In this document: positions 46,287 to 55,981 of the stretch, one piece after another
How the letters are laid out: each line of letters begins with the position of its first letter
Position numbering within the stretch: the stretch's first letter is position 1
Origin: Mesorhizobium sp. LMG 17147
GTDB lineage: Bacteria > Pseudomonadota > Alphaproteobacteria > Rhizobiales > Rhizobiaceae
Length of the DNA: 64,000 nucleotides
Assembly (NCBI RefSeq): GCF_024297145.1
Contig: NZ_JANCTC010000002.1
Span: 665,001-729,000 of the forward strand
Direction: 5' to 3'
Translations under genes and position numbers: made by a program
The notes under the pieces: generated by a model
Database searches by the model: none
Told to the model about the DNA's origin: nothing
Seen by the model: the letters and a program-made list of their open reading frames with translations, nothing else

Positions 46287-46466
46287 TCACGGCAATTGCC
46301 GGCTAAAAGCCGTCCGCTTCGGTGGAATGTCGTTTTCATCCGGGTTGGGAACGGGGTCCTCGTCGGGGAGCCTGTCGGGGTCCGGCTCACGCACGGGCTT
46401 GGGATCGGGGATGGGAGGCGGTGGCACCGGCGTCGGTGTCGGCTCGGGTGTGGGAATAGTGGCCAT
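46287..46466 (-). CDS. Small proline-rich protein
   Basis: 59 residues starting MATIPTPEPTPTPVPPPPIP and continuing with acidic Pro/Asp/Glu repeats (DPKPVREPDPDRLPDEDP). AGGAGA lies 8 nt before the ATG. It is intrinsically disordered with no signal peptide; similar short Pro-rich proteins occur in rhizobia without known function. It converges on the phosphoesterase gene. Confidence 0.55.
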   Translation of the reverse strand: MATIPTPEPTPTPVPPPPIPDPKPVREPDPDRLPDEDPVPNPDENDIPPKRTAFSRQLP

Positions 46467-46560
46467 CGTAATCATCTCCTCTTGGCGCAGAACAACGCAA
46501 CAGGTCGGCTGGTTCCCGGCTTGCCCGTTTTTGGAAAAACCACACCGTCGCACTTGCCGG

Positions 46561-48174
46561 TCAGCCCATTTCGGGATTCGGCTGGCTGCGACCCGACTTG
46601 CTTGACCGCAGCAGCAGCGCCAGCGGAACCAGCAGGGCGGTTGCCACCGCGCAGTAGCGGAAGACATCGACATAGGCGAGCAGCGTGGCCTGGCGGGCGA
46701 TCAACTGACCAAGCCAGCCGATCGCCTGCTGCTTCGCCTCGACCATCGGCGAACCCTGGGCGACGAAATGCTCAGTCGCCTGCCGAAGCGCCTGCTGATA
46801 GCCGGGCGACGATTGCACGGTGTGGCCGACCAGATTCGATTGATGGATCTGGGAGCTTTGCGCAATGACGGTGTTGGACAGCGAGACGCCGATGCTGCCG
46901 CCGATATTGCGTGCAACGTTGATCAGCGCCGACGCCTGGTTGGTCTTCTGCGGGGGCAGGCCGACATAGGCCGCGGTTGAAATGGGAATGAACAGGAACG
47001 GCAGCCCGACCATCAGGAAAACACGGGCAAAGGCAAAGAAGCGGAAGCTGGCGTCCGGAGTAAGCGAAGTCATGTGCCAAAGGGCCACTGCGACCACCGA
47101 CATGCCCATCATGATCAGATATTTGGGCTGCACGATGCTGCCTACAAATCCGGACACCGGCATCAAGATCAGCATGGCGATGCCGCCCGGCATCATCGAA
47201 AGGCCCGAGAGCGTCGCGGTGTAGGCAAATGTCGTCTGCTGCAGCTGCGGCACGATCTGGGTGGTGCTGAACAGGATAGCACCGACTGCCATCATGACCA
47301 GGAACGCCGTGCCGAACTGGCGCGTGAACAATAGGCGCATGTCGACGACCGGATCGCTGCGACCGATTTCCCATGGGATAAGCAGCAGGAACGCGATCGC
47401 GGAAATCACTGCGAAAGTGGTGATGAGATTCGAGGCGAACCAATCGTAGCGCTGGCCCCGGTCGAGAAAGATCTCCAGGCACCCCAAGGCTATCGCCACC
47501 AGGACGAAACCGACCCCATCGATCTTCAGGCCGCCTTTCAGCCGTTCCTTGCGTTCGCGTTCGAGTACGTCCGGTTCGACCAACAGCCACTGCACCAGCG
47601 CCAGCGACAGGATGCCGAACGGCACGTTGATGAAGAAGATCCAGTGCCAGGAGAAATGGTCCGTCAGCCAGCCGCCGATCGTCGGCCCGACCGTCGGCGC
47701 GACGATGACCGCAATGCCGTAAAGCGCGAAGGCCTGCGAGCGCTTTTCTGGCGGGAAGGTATCGGCAAGGATCGATTGCTCGCTTGGCGCCATGCCGCCG
47801 CCGCCGAGTCCCTGAAGGACCCTGAACAGGATGAGCAGTTCCAGGTTGGGTGCCAGTCCGCACAGCAGCGACGCGACGGTGAAGGTCGCAACGCAGAGCA
47901 TGTAGTAGCGCTTGCGGCCGATGACGTTTGCCAGCCAGCCGCTGACCGGGATGATCACCGAGTTGGCAACGAGATAGGTGGTAATCACCCAGGTGCTTTC
48001 GTCCATTCCGGCCGCCAGGCTGCCGGCGATATTGCGCAGGGCGACATTGGCGATCGAGGTGTCCAGCACCAGCATGAAAGTGGCGATGGAGACGACGACG
48101 GCGATAAGCCAGGGATTGTGCGTCCCGGCGGCGGATCGGCTTTCGCCCTGATTTCTGGCGGTTTCGCCGTTCAT
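46561..48174 (-). CDS. emrB: DHA2-family drug efflux MFS transporter, EmrB type
   Basis: 537 residues with about 14 membrane segments and the DHA2 hallmarks LDTSIANVAL in helix 1 and GWLANVIGRKRYY in the first loop, plus GPTIGGWLTDHFSWHWIFFINVP. It exports hydrophobic toxic compounds by proton antiport together with the membrane-fusion protein encoded directly upstream; the genes overlap by 4 bp (ATGA). Confidence 0.9.
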   Translation of the reverse strand: MNGETARNQGESRSAAGTHNPWLIAVVVSIATFMLVLDTSIANVALRNIAGSLAAGMDESTWVITTYLVANSVIIPVSGWLANVIGRKRYYMLCVATFTVASLLCGLAPNLELLILFRVLQGLGGGGMAPSEQSILADTFPPEKRSQAFALYGIAVIVAPTVGPTIGGWLTDHFSWHWIFFINVPFGILSLALVQWLLVEPDVLERERKERLKGGLKIDGVGFVLVAIALGCLEIFLDRGQRYDWFASNLITTFAVISAIAFLLLIPWEIGRSDPVVDMRLLFTRQFGTAFLVMMAVGAILFSTTQIVPQLQQTTFAYTATLSGLSMMPGGIAMLILMPVSGFVGSIVQPKYLIMMGMSVVAVALWHMTSLTPDASFRFFAFARVFLMVGLPFLFIPISTAAYVGLPPQKTNQASALINVARNIGGSIGVSLSNTVIAQSSQIHQSNLVGHTVQSSPGYQQALRQATEHFVAQGSPMVEAKQQAIGWLGQLIARQATLLAYVDVFRYCAVATALLVPLALLLRSSKSGRSQPNPEMG

Positions 48175-49406
48175 CGCACCTTGACCGTCGGCACCACCGA
48201 CAGACCTGGACCGAGAAGCACATCCGGCGGCTTGTCGAAGACGATCTTGACCGGCACGCGCTGCACCACCTTGACGTAATTGCCGGTGGCATTTTCAGCC
48301 GGCAGGAGGCTGAAGGCGGTGCCGCTGCCGGCCTGGATGCTGTCGACGCGGCCATGGAAGGACTTGTCCGGGTAGGCGTCGATGTCGATGTCGACCGGCT
48401 GTCCCTGCCGCATCAGATCGAGCTGCGTCTCCTTGAAGTTGGCCCTTACCCAGACCTCGTCGGGAACGAACATCATCAATACCTGGCCGGGTTGGGCGTA
48501 GGTGCCGTTCGCGGCGGAAATGCTCGTTGCGCGCCCGGCTGCGGGTGCTGTGATGGTCGTGCGCGACAGCGTCGTGCGAGCTTGCTCCTGGCTGGCCTTG
48601 GCCTGCTCGAGCTGCGCCTCGGCGCTCCTGGCCTGTGCCTGCAAGACCGAAACCTGGCTTTTTGCCGAGGCGACATTGGCCTCGGCGCTGTCCAGCGCGG
48701 CCTGGTCCTGACGCAACGTCGATGCCGCCTGCTGCGCCTGCTGCTGCGTTGCCGTGCCCCTGGCCAGGAGTTCGCGGTTGCGTTGATCCTCGGCCTTGGC
48801 GAAATCCAGCGCTGCCTTGGCCTGGGTAACCTGCCTCTGGGCAGCGTTCACCTTTGCGTTTTGAGCCTCGATCTGGGCGGTGACATTGACGATTGCGGCC
48901 TCGGCCGCAGCGACGCCGGCATCGGCCTGCTTCAGGTTTGCCTGATAGTCGCTGTCATCGATACGCAGGAGGACATCGCCGGCCTGTACATGCTGATTGT
49001 CGGTAACCGCCAGCTCGGTAACGCGGCCGGCTATTTGCGCGCCGATCGTCACCGTGCGCGCGTCTATGAAGGCGTCGTCGGTCGATTCGTACTGGCGAGC
49101 GTTCAGCCACCAGATCGCGATGCCTGCCGCGACGAGCAACAGCGCAAGTGCTATCGCTGCGGCCGCATAGGGATGGCGCCTGGGAAAGCCGAGCAGACCG
49201 GCCTTTCGCTGCGAGGCATTCCCGTCGGGCTTTTCCTGCCGGGGCTCTGCCGATCGCCCACGAGATTCTCGCACCCGGGCCGGTTGCTCCCGAGTTTCAT
49301 TTACAGGCTCGACGTCTTGCTCGACGCTTTGAGGCTTCGTGTCCAACGGAATTGCTTTCAAGACTGATATTGCAGCCGCCGAAGCGGACGCAAAGCCAAA
49401 CGGCAA
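48171..49406 (-). CDS. emrA: HlyD-family membrane fusion protein, EmrA type
   Basis: About 411 residues: a hydrophilic N-terminal tail, one membrane anchor near residues 80-102, ESTDDAFIDARTVTIGAQIAG leading into a lipoyl/barrel domain, a long Ala/Gln-rich coiled coil (AAEAAIVNVTAQIEAQNAKV, QQAQQAAST), and the closing half of the barrel. It links EmrB to an outer-membrane channel. The start is uncertain: TTG 49406 or TTG 49361. No regulator gene lies upstream. Confidence 0.88.
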   Translation of the reverse strand: MPFGFASASAAAISVLKAIPLDTKPQSVEQDVEPVNETREQPARVRESRGRSAEPRQEKPDGNASQRKAGLLGFPRRHPYAAAAIALALLLVAAGIAIWWLNARQYESTDDAFIDARTVTIGAQIAGRVTELAVTDNQHVQAGDVLLRIDDSDYQANLKQADAGVAAAEAAIVNVTAQIEAQNAKVNAAQRQVTQAKAALDFAKAEDQRNRELLARGTATQQQAQQAASTLRQDQAALDSAEANVASAKSQVSVLQAQARSAEAQLEQAKASQEQARTTLSRTTITAPAAGRATSISAANGTYAQPGQVLMMFVPDEVWVRANFKETQLDLMRQGQPVDIDIDAYPDKSFHGRVDSIQAGSGTAFSLLPAENATGNYVKVVQRVPVKIVFDKPPDVLLGPGLSVVPTVKVR

Positions 49407-49623
49407 GCTTCCGCAAAAGTTCCTGTCCGGAATGGGGTGGTCGGGTTAACGGGTCGACATCGAACCCATCGAGCGGTGCCGACGCGTTGGAACTAGAGCG
49501 CCGTTTCACCGGGTAGGTGATTCATATGCTTCATGTTGCGGCGGTCCGGCCTTGTCAGCGCTCCACGGCGCGATAATTGCTCATGAAGGCGTGGGCAAAT
49601 TCACCTGTCGACAGGAGCCGACC

Positions 49624-50055
49624 ATGAAACATCAAACACTCGACCAACTGCAAGCCGTCGCGGAAGTTGAGTCCTTCGCGGCGTATCCGGCGATGACTCG
49701 AAACCAGCGGATTGAACGTTGGGCGGAACTTCTCGAACAAAACCCGACGCGATGCCTTGGGGCGCTTCCAGGCACCGAATATATGAACAGGGAAGCGCGC
49801 GACAGATCGCGTGGTGCTGGAACGCCGCTCACCGTCGCCTTCGAGGATCCGGTTCTGCGTGCCATGGGGCTGAAGGACGATACCTATGGTGAGGCAAAGC
49901 GCTTCTTCGAACTGAGCGATCGGCAGTTGCACCAAATCGTTTGCCATTGCCATGTCGGTGCTACGATGCAAGCGCGATGGGCCGCTGCCAGGGTGCGCGG
50001 GATAGTCCGCGGCAACAGATTTGTTGCCTGGCTGAAGGGATTGATCGCGCATTGA
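49624..50055 (+). CDS. Hypothetical conserved-looking protein, 143 aa
   Basis: I do not recognise the family. ATG 49624 has CAGGAGCCG 7 nt upstream. The protein is soluble, with NQRIERWAELLEQNP near the start and two Cys/His clusters (IVCHCHVG), which might bind metal but do not match a known motif. Codon use is ordinary for the genome. It stands alone between the efflux operon and nuoD. Confidence 0.6.
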   Translation: MKHQTLDQLQAVAEVESFAAYPAMTRNQRIERWAELLEQNPTRCLGALPGTEYMNREARDRSRGAGTPLTVAFEDPVLRAMGLKDDTYGEAKRFFELSDRQLHQIVCHCHVGATMQARWAAARVRGIVRGNRFVAWLKGLIAH

Positions 50056-50318
50056 CGCGGTACGAGGAACGGCGGAACACGCGTTCTTTCTGCGCCGTTG
50101 AGAGCGCTTCCGAACTTGGAAGGGCACGTGCCACGTCGGGCCGCGCAGATTGTGAAACTCCTCGACGCTTGGCTGCGCCTTGTCGCGGCCATGCGTCCGT
50201 TTTGATGCGAGAATTTGAGTTGGCCCGCCGCAAGTGAGAGCCGTCGTCCGACCGGCGTTCGAGCGCAGTCGAGGCAGGTGCGATCTGGCTAGGATGGACC
50301 CGCGACCCTTTGACGTGG

Positions 50319-51509
50319 CTAACGATCGATTTCTCCGAACACGATGTCGAGCGAGCCGATGATCGCGGCAACATCGGCGATCATATGGCCTCGGGACAGG
50401 AAATCCATCGCCTGCAGGTGGGCGAAGGAAGGTGCGCGGATCTTGCATCGGTAGGGAACATTGCCTCCGTCCGACACGAGGTAGACGCCGAACTCGCCCT
50501 TCGGCGCCTCGACGGCGGCGTAGACTTCACCGCTCGGCACGCGAATGCCTTCGGTGTAGAGTTTGAAATGGTGGATCGTCGCTTCCATCGAGCGCTTCAT
50601 CGTGGCACGCGGCGGCGGCGTGATCTTGTGGTTCGGGATCGCGACCGGTCCCTGGCCTTTGGGTGAGCGCAACTTTTCCAGGCATTGCCGCATGATCCGG
50701 ACCGACTGGCGCATTTCCTCCATGCGTACAAGATAGCGGTCGTAGCAGTCGCCATGCTTGCCGACCGGAATATCGAAATCCATCTCCGAATAGCATTCGT
50801 ATGGCTGCGCCTTGCGCAGATCCCAGGATGCCCCCGATCCGCGCACCATCACGCCGGAAAAGCCCCAGGCCCAGGCATCATCGAGGCCGATCACGCCGAC
50901 ATCGACATTGCGCTGCTTGAAGATGCGGTTCTCGGTCAACAGCTCGTCGAGATTGTCGCAGACCTTGAGGAACGGATCGCAGAACTTCCAGATGTCGTCG
51001 AGGAGTTCCGGCGGCAGATCCTGATGCACGCCGCCGACCCTGAAATAATTCGCGTGCATGCGGGCGCCGGACGCGCGCTCATAAAAGACCATCAGCTTCT
51101 CGCGCTCGGCGAAACCCCAGAGCGGCGGCGTCAGCGCGCCGATGTCCATGGCTTGCGTGGTGACGTTGAGGAGGTGCGACAGCAGCCGGCCTATTTCGCA
51201 GAAAAGCACGCGAATGAGCTGTCCGCGTTTCGGAACCGATATTTCGAGGAGCTTCTCGGCGGCGAGACAGAATGCATGCTCCTGGTTCATCGGCGCGACG
51301 TAGTCGAGCCGGTCGAAATAGGGCAAGGCCTGCAGGTAGTTCTTGTATTCGATGAGCTTTTCGGTGCCGCGATGCAGCAGGCCGATATGGGGATCGGCGC
51401 GTTCCACGATCTCGCCGTCGAGTTCGAGCACCAGCCGCAGGACGCCGTGAGCGGAGGGATGTTGTGGCCCGAAATTGATGGTGAAGTTGCGAACTGCAGC
51501 CTCGACCAT
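50319..51509 (-). CDS. nuoD: Stand-alone NADH-quinone oxidoreductase subunit D (complex I 49-kDa type)
   Basis: 396 residues, full length: [47 protein letters not shown], the Q-site region and a C-terminal DIVFGEIDR are all present, with no frameshift. NuoD forms the quinone site at the junction of the peripheral arm. GGAGGA lies 6 nt before the ATG. The surprise is context: no other nuo gene is near, so this is either a second copy or a relocated one. Neighbours are unrelated. Confidence 0.92.
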   Translation of the reverse strand: MVEAAVRNFTINFGPQHPSAHGVLRLVLELDGEIVERADPHIGLLHRGTEKLIEYKNYLQALPYFDRLDYVAPMNQEHAFCLAAEKLLEISVPKRGQLIRVLFCEIGRLLSHLLNVTTQAMDIGALTPPLWGFAEREKLMVFYERASGARMHANYFRVGGVHQDLPPELLDDIWKFCDPFLKVCDNLDELLTENRIFKQRNVDVGVIGLDDAWAWGFSGVMVRGSGASWDLRKAQPYECYSEMDFDIPVGKHGDCYDRYLVRMEEMRQSVRIMRQCLEKLRSPKGQGPVAIPNHKITPPPRATMKRSMEATIHHFKLYTEGIRVPSGEVYAAVEAPKGEFGVYLVSDGGNVPYRCKIRAPSFAHLQAMDFLSRGHMIADVAAIIGSLDIVFGEIDR

Positions 51510-51575
51510 GACAGTCCTCCGCGATCAGGCGGGCTTTGGTTCCGTGCCGGAGCCGGCTTGTCCGCTTTCAGCCGC

Positions 51576-52001
51576 TCACGTCGTCGTCTGGATGATCAGC
51601 GTCAGCGTGCCGTCGCCGTCGATATTGGCCGCCACGACCTGCGTGGAATTGAGCCCGTTCGCCGCCAGTGCCGATGCCGCCTGCGGCGATGCGTCGATCG
51701 AACTTTGCAGGATGCGCAAATCCTCGGCGCTGGTCTGGGTGACGACGGCCTCCGCCTGTGCCTTGATGTCAGGAGGCAGATCCTCCATCGCCACGATTGT
51801 CACTGCGGTGAAATTCTGGGCGGAGAAGGCATCGTCCGGTGTAGCCTGGTCGGGAGTGGTCCCTTGGGGCGTGGCTTGCTCCGGCAAGGTTTGCGGCGCC
51901 GTCGGCGGCACAGGGGCAAGCTCTGGTCCCACGGATTGCGCATAGACCGGCGAGGCAAGGGCCAGTGCCGAAAGTGTGGCAATTGTCGTCGATAGGCGCA
52001 T
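51576..52001 (-). CDS. Small secreted protein, unknown function
   Basis: 141 residues with a clear signal peptide (MRLSTTIATLSALALASPVYAQ) and a Pro/Thr/Gln-rich linker (TAPQTLPEQATPQGTTPDQA), then a ~75-residue domain ending in DGDGTLTLIIQTTT. GGAAGGAA precedes the ATG. Likely periplasmic. It may be cotranscribed with nuoD, 66 bp downstream. No family recognised. Confidence 0.7.
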   Translation of the reverse strand: MRLSTTIATLSALALASPVYAQSVGPELAPVPPTAPQTLPEQATPQGTTPDQATPDDAFSAQNFTAVTIVAMEDLPPDIKAQAEAVVTQTSAEDLRILQSSIDASPQAASALAANGLNSTQVVAANIDGDGTLTLIIQTTT

Positions 52002-52173
52002 GGCCGTTCCTTCCGTTTGCTCAGCGGACGATCAATTCGGTGACGACAAAACCATCGTGTCGAAATATGGTTCCGTGACTGAGGTGCTGTCTTGTACTGA
52101 GTTACTGAGTGCTGTCTGGCCGAAAGCCGTGATTGTCGCGGAGAGCAGGGCGCGAAATCCGGCGTTGCCTGTC

Positions 52174-52401
52174 TCAGGCAGCGGCGTGGCTGCGATCGGG
52201 CTGCGGCCAGCGCTGCAAGGCTTCACGGCCCTGAGCGGTCAGTTCGTAGATCCCGCGATCGGTGCGCGCGAACCAGCGATACACGTTGTGCAGCAGAATC
52301 TTGGGTGCGTTCGGCAGGTTGGGCTTCAAGTCACGCGGCCGTTTTGGGCCGTCGGCGAGTGCTGCGGCGCATGCCAGTGCCTGCTGGCGATAAGCGGTCA
52401 T
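52174..52401 (-). CDS. C-terminal piece of split DUF2161 protein (helix-rich tail)
   Basis: 75 residues starting MTAYRQQALACAAALADG and containing HNVYRWFARTDRGIYELT, the C-terminal winged-helix-like part of DUF2161 proteins that normally follows the nuclease-like part in one chain. Its ATG overlaps the stop of the N-terminal piece (ATGA), so it may be translated by coupling, or the pair is a frameshifted single gene. Confidence 0.65.
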   Translation of the reverse strand: MTAYRQQALACAAALADGPKRPRDLKPNLPNAPKILLHNVYRWFARTDRGIYELTAQGREALQRWPQPDRSHAAA

Positions 52402-52847
52402 ATCGGCGCACGTGAGCCGCCGCCGGCGACAGGATCGCCCTGCCGACGCCGATGTTCGTCGATTAGTTTCGAGCGGCGCCGGGGATCCCGACGCGGAGCC
52501 AATGCCGTCGGGCTGAGCAGCACCTGAACCTCGCCATTCGGTCGCACGCCAAGCAGGCCAAAGCCGAGCCGACGGCAGAGATTGCGGTATCTCACATCGC
52601 TCTCGCGGCCCTTGCCACGGGCCGACATGCATGCCGCGAGCCAGACCTCGTCGCTCGCCGCCATACGGTCGACGCCCTGGAGGATCAGCTCGAGATTGAA
52701 CTTCAGCTTCAGCTCGCAGATGACGACGATCGGTGGAGAGTCGGCACTCAGCGCCAGCAGGTCGCAGCCGCCGATCTCGCCCTTGACCATAAATCCCAGG
52801 CCTTCGAGGAAGGCCTTGACCGGGCTGTAGAGTGAAGTTTCGAGCAT
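52398..52847 (-). CDS. N-terminal piece of split DUF2161 (PDDEXK-like) protein
   Basis: 149 residues matching the N-terminal two thirds of DUF2161 proteins: METSL-like start, a PD-(D/E)xK-fold core with CDLLALSA and VICELKLKFNLELILQ, where Glu-Leu-Lys is the probable catalytic pair, and PRRDPRRRSKLIDEHRRRQGDP. Relatives are about 220 residues; here the frame ends at a TGA exactly where the family continues into MTAYRQ. That suggests loss of two bases, or gene fission kept viable by the ATGA overlap. Nuclease function is inferred from fold only. Confidence 0.75.
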   Translation of the reverse strand: MLETSLYSPVKAFLEGLGFMVKGEIGGCDLLALSADSPPIVVICELKLKFNLELILQGVDRMAASDEVWLAACMSARGKGRESDVRYRNLCRRLGFGLLGVRPNGEVQVLLSPTALAPRRDPRRRSKLIDEHRRRQGDPVAGGGSRAPI

Positions 52848-52872
52848 GGGCCTTTTGTTGGCTGCGAATCAT

Positions 52873-53183
52873 CCCGCCGATCCGCGGTTCAGCGCGATGA
52901 TCGCTCTTTGCCGTTGAACAGGAGGTAAACGACGGCCAAACAAATGGTCAGAGCAGTGCCGCGGCCGCTTGCGAATTTGGTATGCTGGTATAATGTGTAC
53001 CTGAGGTAGCATGCTCCGCGTGGCTGCGCTGGACATCGGGGCGCCCGAGACATCGTCCAGGCATCGTCATTTGAGCGGCGGCTTCCCCGCGTTTTTTAAT
53101 CCGCCAGCCGGCGGCAATGTGCATACGAGTCAATGAGATGACGATCGGTAGGGCCGTCGTTGGAATTCAGGAGTAACGGACAT
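52873..53183. other. Regulatory intergenic region before the apnO-like gene
   Basis: No gene seen. It holds the operator/promoter element described at 52985 and a good ribosome site (CAGGAG, 53168-53173). Confidence 0.5.
52985..53000 (+). promoter_or_regulatory. Operator-like site 1, overlapping an extended -10 promoter
   Basis: CTGGTATAATGTGTAC reads as an extended -10 (TGG-TATAAT) and, on the other strand, as GTACACATTATACCAG, nearly identical to sites 2 and 3. It is partly dyadic (GGTA/TACC). It sits about 185 bp before the apnO-like ATG. NanR/FadR-type GntR regulators bind TGGTAT-containing sites, and such a regulator is encoded at 62.8 kb. Confidence 0.65.
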
Positions 53184-54011
53184 ATGACAACGATTGCGCT
53201 GTTTGGTGCAGGCGGCAAAATGGGTTACCGTCTGTCGACCAATTTTCGCGGATCTTCGTATACGATACGCCATGTCGAGGTCAGCGACGCCGGCCGCGAG
53301 CGGCTGAAGTCGGGCCTCGGCATCGATGCCGTCAGCGCCGATGAGGCGCTTGATGGCGCCGATGTGGTGATCCTGGCGGTGCCGGACACGCACATCGGCA
53401 AGGTCGCGGCGAGTATCGAGAGCAAGCTTGCGTCAGGCACGATGGTCGTCGTGCTCGACGCCGCGGCACCTTTCGCCGGGCATTTGCCGAAGCGGCCGGA
53501 CCTGACCTATTTCGTCACCCACCCCTGCCATCCGCCGATCTTCAACGACGAGACCGACATGGCGGCCAAGAAGGACTATTTCGGCGGCGTCAAGGCCAAG
53601 CAGCATATGGTCAGCGCCTTGATGCAAGGACCGGAGGAGGATTTCGCCAAGGGTGAGGCGATCGCAAAGATCATCTGGGCGCCGGTCATGCGCTCCCATC
53701 GCGTCACTGTCGATCAGATGGCCCTGCTCGAGCCCGGCCTTTCGGAAACGGTATGCGCTTCGCTGCTCGTCGTCATGAAAGAGGCGGTCGACGAGGTGGT
53801 GGCGCGCGGGGTCGACAAGCAGGCGGCGCTCGACTTCCTGCTTGGTCATATGAACGTGCTTGGCGCCGTCATCTTCGGCGAGACCAAAGGCGTGTTCTCC
53901 GACGCCTGCAACAAGGCGATAGAGTTCGGCAAGCCGGTTCTGATGCGCGACGACTGGAAACGGGTGTTCGAGCCGGAGGAAATTGCCGCGAGCATTCAGC
54001 GCATCACTTGA
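53184..54011 (+). CDS. apnO: D-apionate oxidoisomerase-like protein (phosphogluconate dehydrogenase C-domain family)
   Basis: 275 residues. An N-terminal Rossmann fold (ALFGAGGKMGYRLS) is followed by a helical C-terminal domain of the family annotated as phosphogluconate-dehydrogenase C-terminal; HPCHPPIFNDE and HMNVLGAVIFGE are its blocks. Members known as ApnO convert D-apionate to 3-oxo-isoapionate with NAD. The apiose context of the neighbouring operon (dehydrogenase, lactonase, RuBisCO-like protein) supports this. ATG 53184 has AGGAG 10 nt upstream. It has its own operator-like site and is separated from the ABC operon by 263 bp. Confidence 0.8.
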   Translation: MTTIALFGAGGKMGYRLSTNFRGSSYTIRHVEVSDAGRERLKSGLGIDAVSADEALDGADVVILAVPDTHIGKVAASIESKLASGTMVVVLDAAAPFAGHLPKRPDLTYFVTHPCHPPIFNDETDMAAKKDYFGGVKAKQHMVSALMQGPEEDFAKGEAIAKIIWAPVMRSHRVTVDQMALLEPGLSETVCASLLVVMKEAVDEVVARGVDKQAALDFLLGHMNVLGAVIFGETKGVFSDACNKAIEFGKPVLMRDDWKRVFEPEEIAASIQRIT

Positions 54012-54056
54012 GGGCAGTGACGCGTCTTTCGAAACATGTCACCTGAAATTGTCATT

Positions 54057-54071
54057 GACTCATTATACCAG
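54057..54071. promoter_or_regulatory. Operator-like site 2, before the ABC operon
   Basis: GACTCATTATACCAG. The 14 bases ACTCATTATACCAG are identical to site 3 at 63679 and differ at one position from site 1. It lies about 205 bp before the binding-protein ATG. Confidence 0.65.
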
Positions 54072-54217
54072 TTGCCTTAGCTGTTCGATGGATCGGACCG
54101 TCAAGCTTCGCAGCAGGCTCAGGGGCCAGATGAGTGGGGGTAGTGGAAGCGATCCGTCGAAGTGAAGCCGGCAAAGGCTTGTGAATCTGACGCGACCCAC
54201 CACCTACGGCCGGCTAG

Positions 54218-55216
<999 letters not shown>

Positions 55217-55234
55217 GCCGGCGTAACATCAAGC

Positions 55235-55264
55235 GCAAGGGACGAGCTCCGGTTCGTCCCTTGC
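55235..55264 (+). terminator. Intercistronic hairpin after the binding-protein gene
   Basis: GCAAGGGACGA (55235-55245) pairs perfectly with TCGTCCCTTGC (55254-55264) around an 8-nt loop, with only a weak T-rich tail. It probably stabilises the abundant binding-protein mRNA or partially terminates, lowering the downstream genes; both are common in importer operons. Confidence 0.75.
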
Positions 55265-55327
55265 TTCCATTTCGCCCTTGTTTCCATTTCTCTGGGTGCT
55301 CCTGACCGCCATGCCGAACGAGCCGAC

Positions 55328-55981
55328 ATGTTCAACACGCTGACCCGGCCGATCCTTGTCGGATCGCTCCTTGCAGCTATAGTCAGCCTGACCGCCTGCA
55401 AGATCCTGCCGACGCCGTCAGCGGAAAATGGCGGCACTGGCTCGGCCTTCAATCCCGACAAGAAGGTCGAGGACATCTGGGCGGCGAAAGCGATACCCTA
55501 TCTGCAGCAGAAGGCCGGCCCGTTTCCCGAGGTTCATGCTTTGGCGAAGACCGATCCCGCCGCTGCCGGCGCCAAATACGGCAATCCGAAAAAGCAGGCG
55601 AATTCGCCATGGACCTTCGCCGTCCGGCTCGGGGGCAAGGTCGTTGCAGCCAATACACAGTCACGCGCGGCGACAATGGACGTCGATGCCGACGGCGACG
55701 GCAAGGCGGATGCGCGAGTGCAGATCGGACCCGCCATGCGCGGTACAGCGCTGCGCGACAGCCTTGACTTCATTCAATTCAACGATTTCACCAATCAGAT
55801 CGACTTCGCCCAGTTCGGCAAGGCCTTCAACGCCTACGCCGACAAGACCGTACTTTCCAAGCTGCCGCGCGAGGCACTCGAGGGCCGAAGCGTCAAGATC
55901 CTCGGCGCCTATACGCCAGGCAGTGGCCAGGACCTGCCGCTGGTGACGCCGGCGGAGGCAGAGATCGGGCCGAAGCCATGA
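55328..55981 (+). CDS. DUF2291-family lipoprotein associated with sugar ABC importers
   Basis: 217 residues with lipobox SLTAC (Cys24). DUF2291 proteins lie regularly between the binding protein and ATPase of Rbs-like importers and have no established role. IQFNDFTNQIDFAQFGKAFN is the conserved core. The stop overlaps the ATPase gene start (ATGA). Confidence 0.85.
   Translation: MFNTLTRPILVGSLLAAIVSLTACKILPTPSAENGGTGSAFNPDKKVEDIWAAKAIPYLQQKAGPFPEVHALAKTDPAAAGAKYGNPKKQANSPWTFAVRLGGKVVAANTQSRAATMDVDADGDGKADARVQIGPAMRGTALRDSLDFIQFNDFTNQIDFAQFGKAFNAYADKTVLSKLPREALEGRSVKILGAYTPGSGQDLPLVTPAEAEIGPKP

Noticed and set aside
49555..50448. 297-codon minus-strand frame opposite the 143-aa gene
   Set aside because: Arg/Ser/Pro-rich antisense translation without a ribosome site; the plus-strand gene has AGGAG and a balanced composition.
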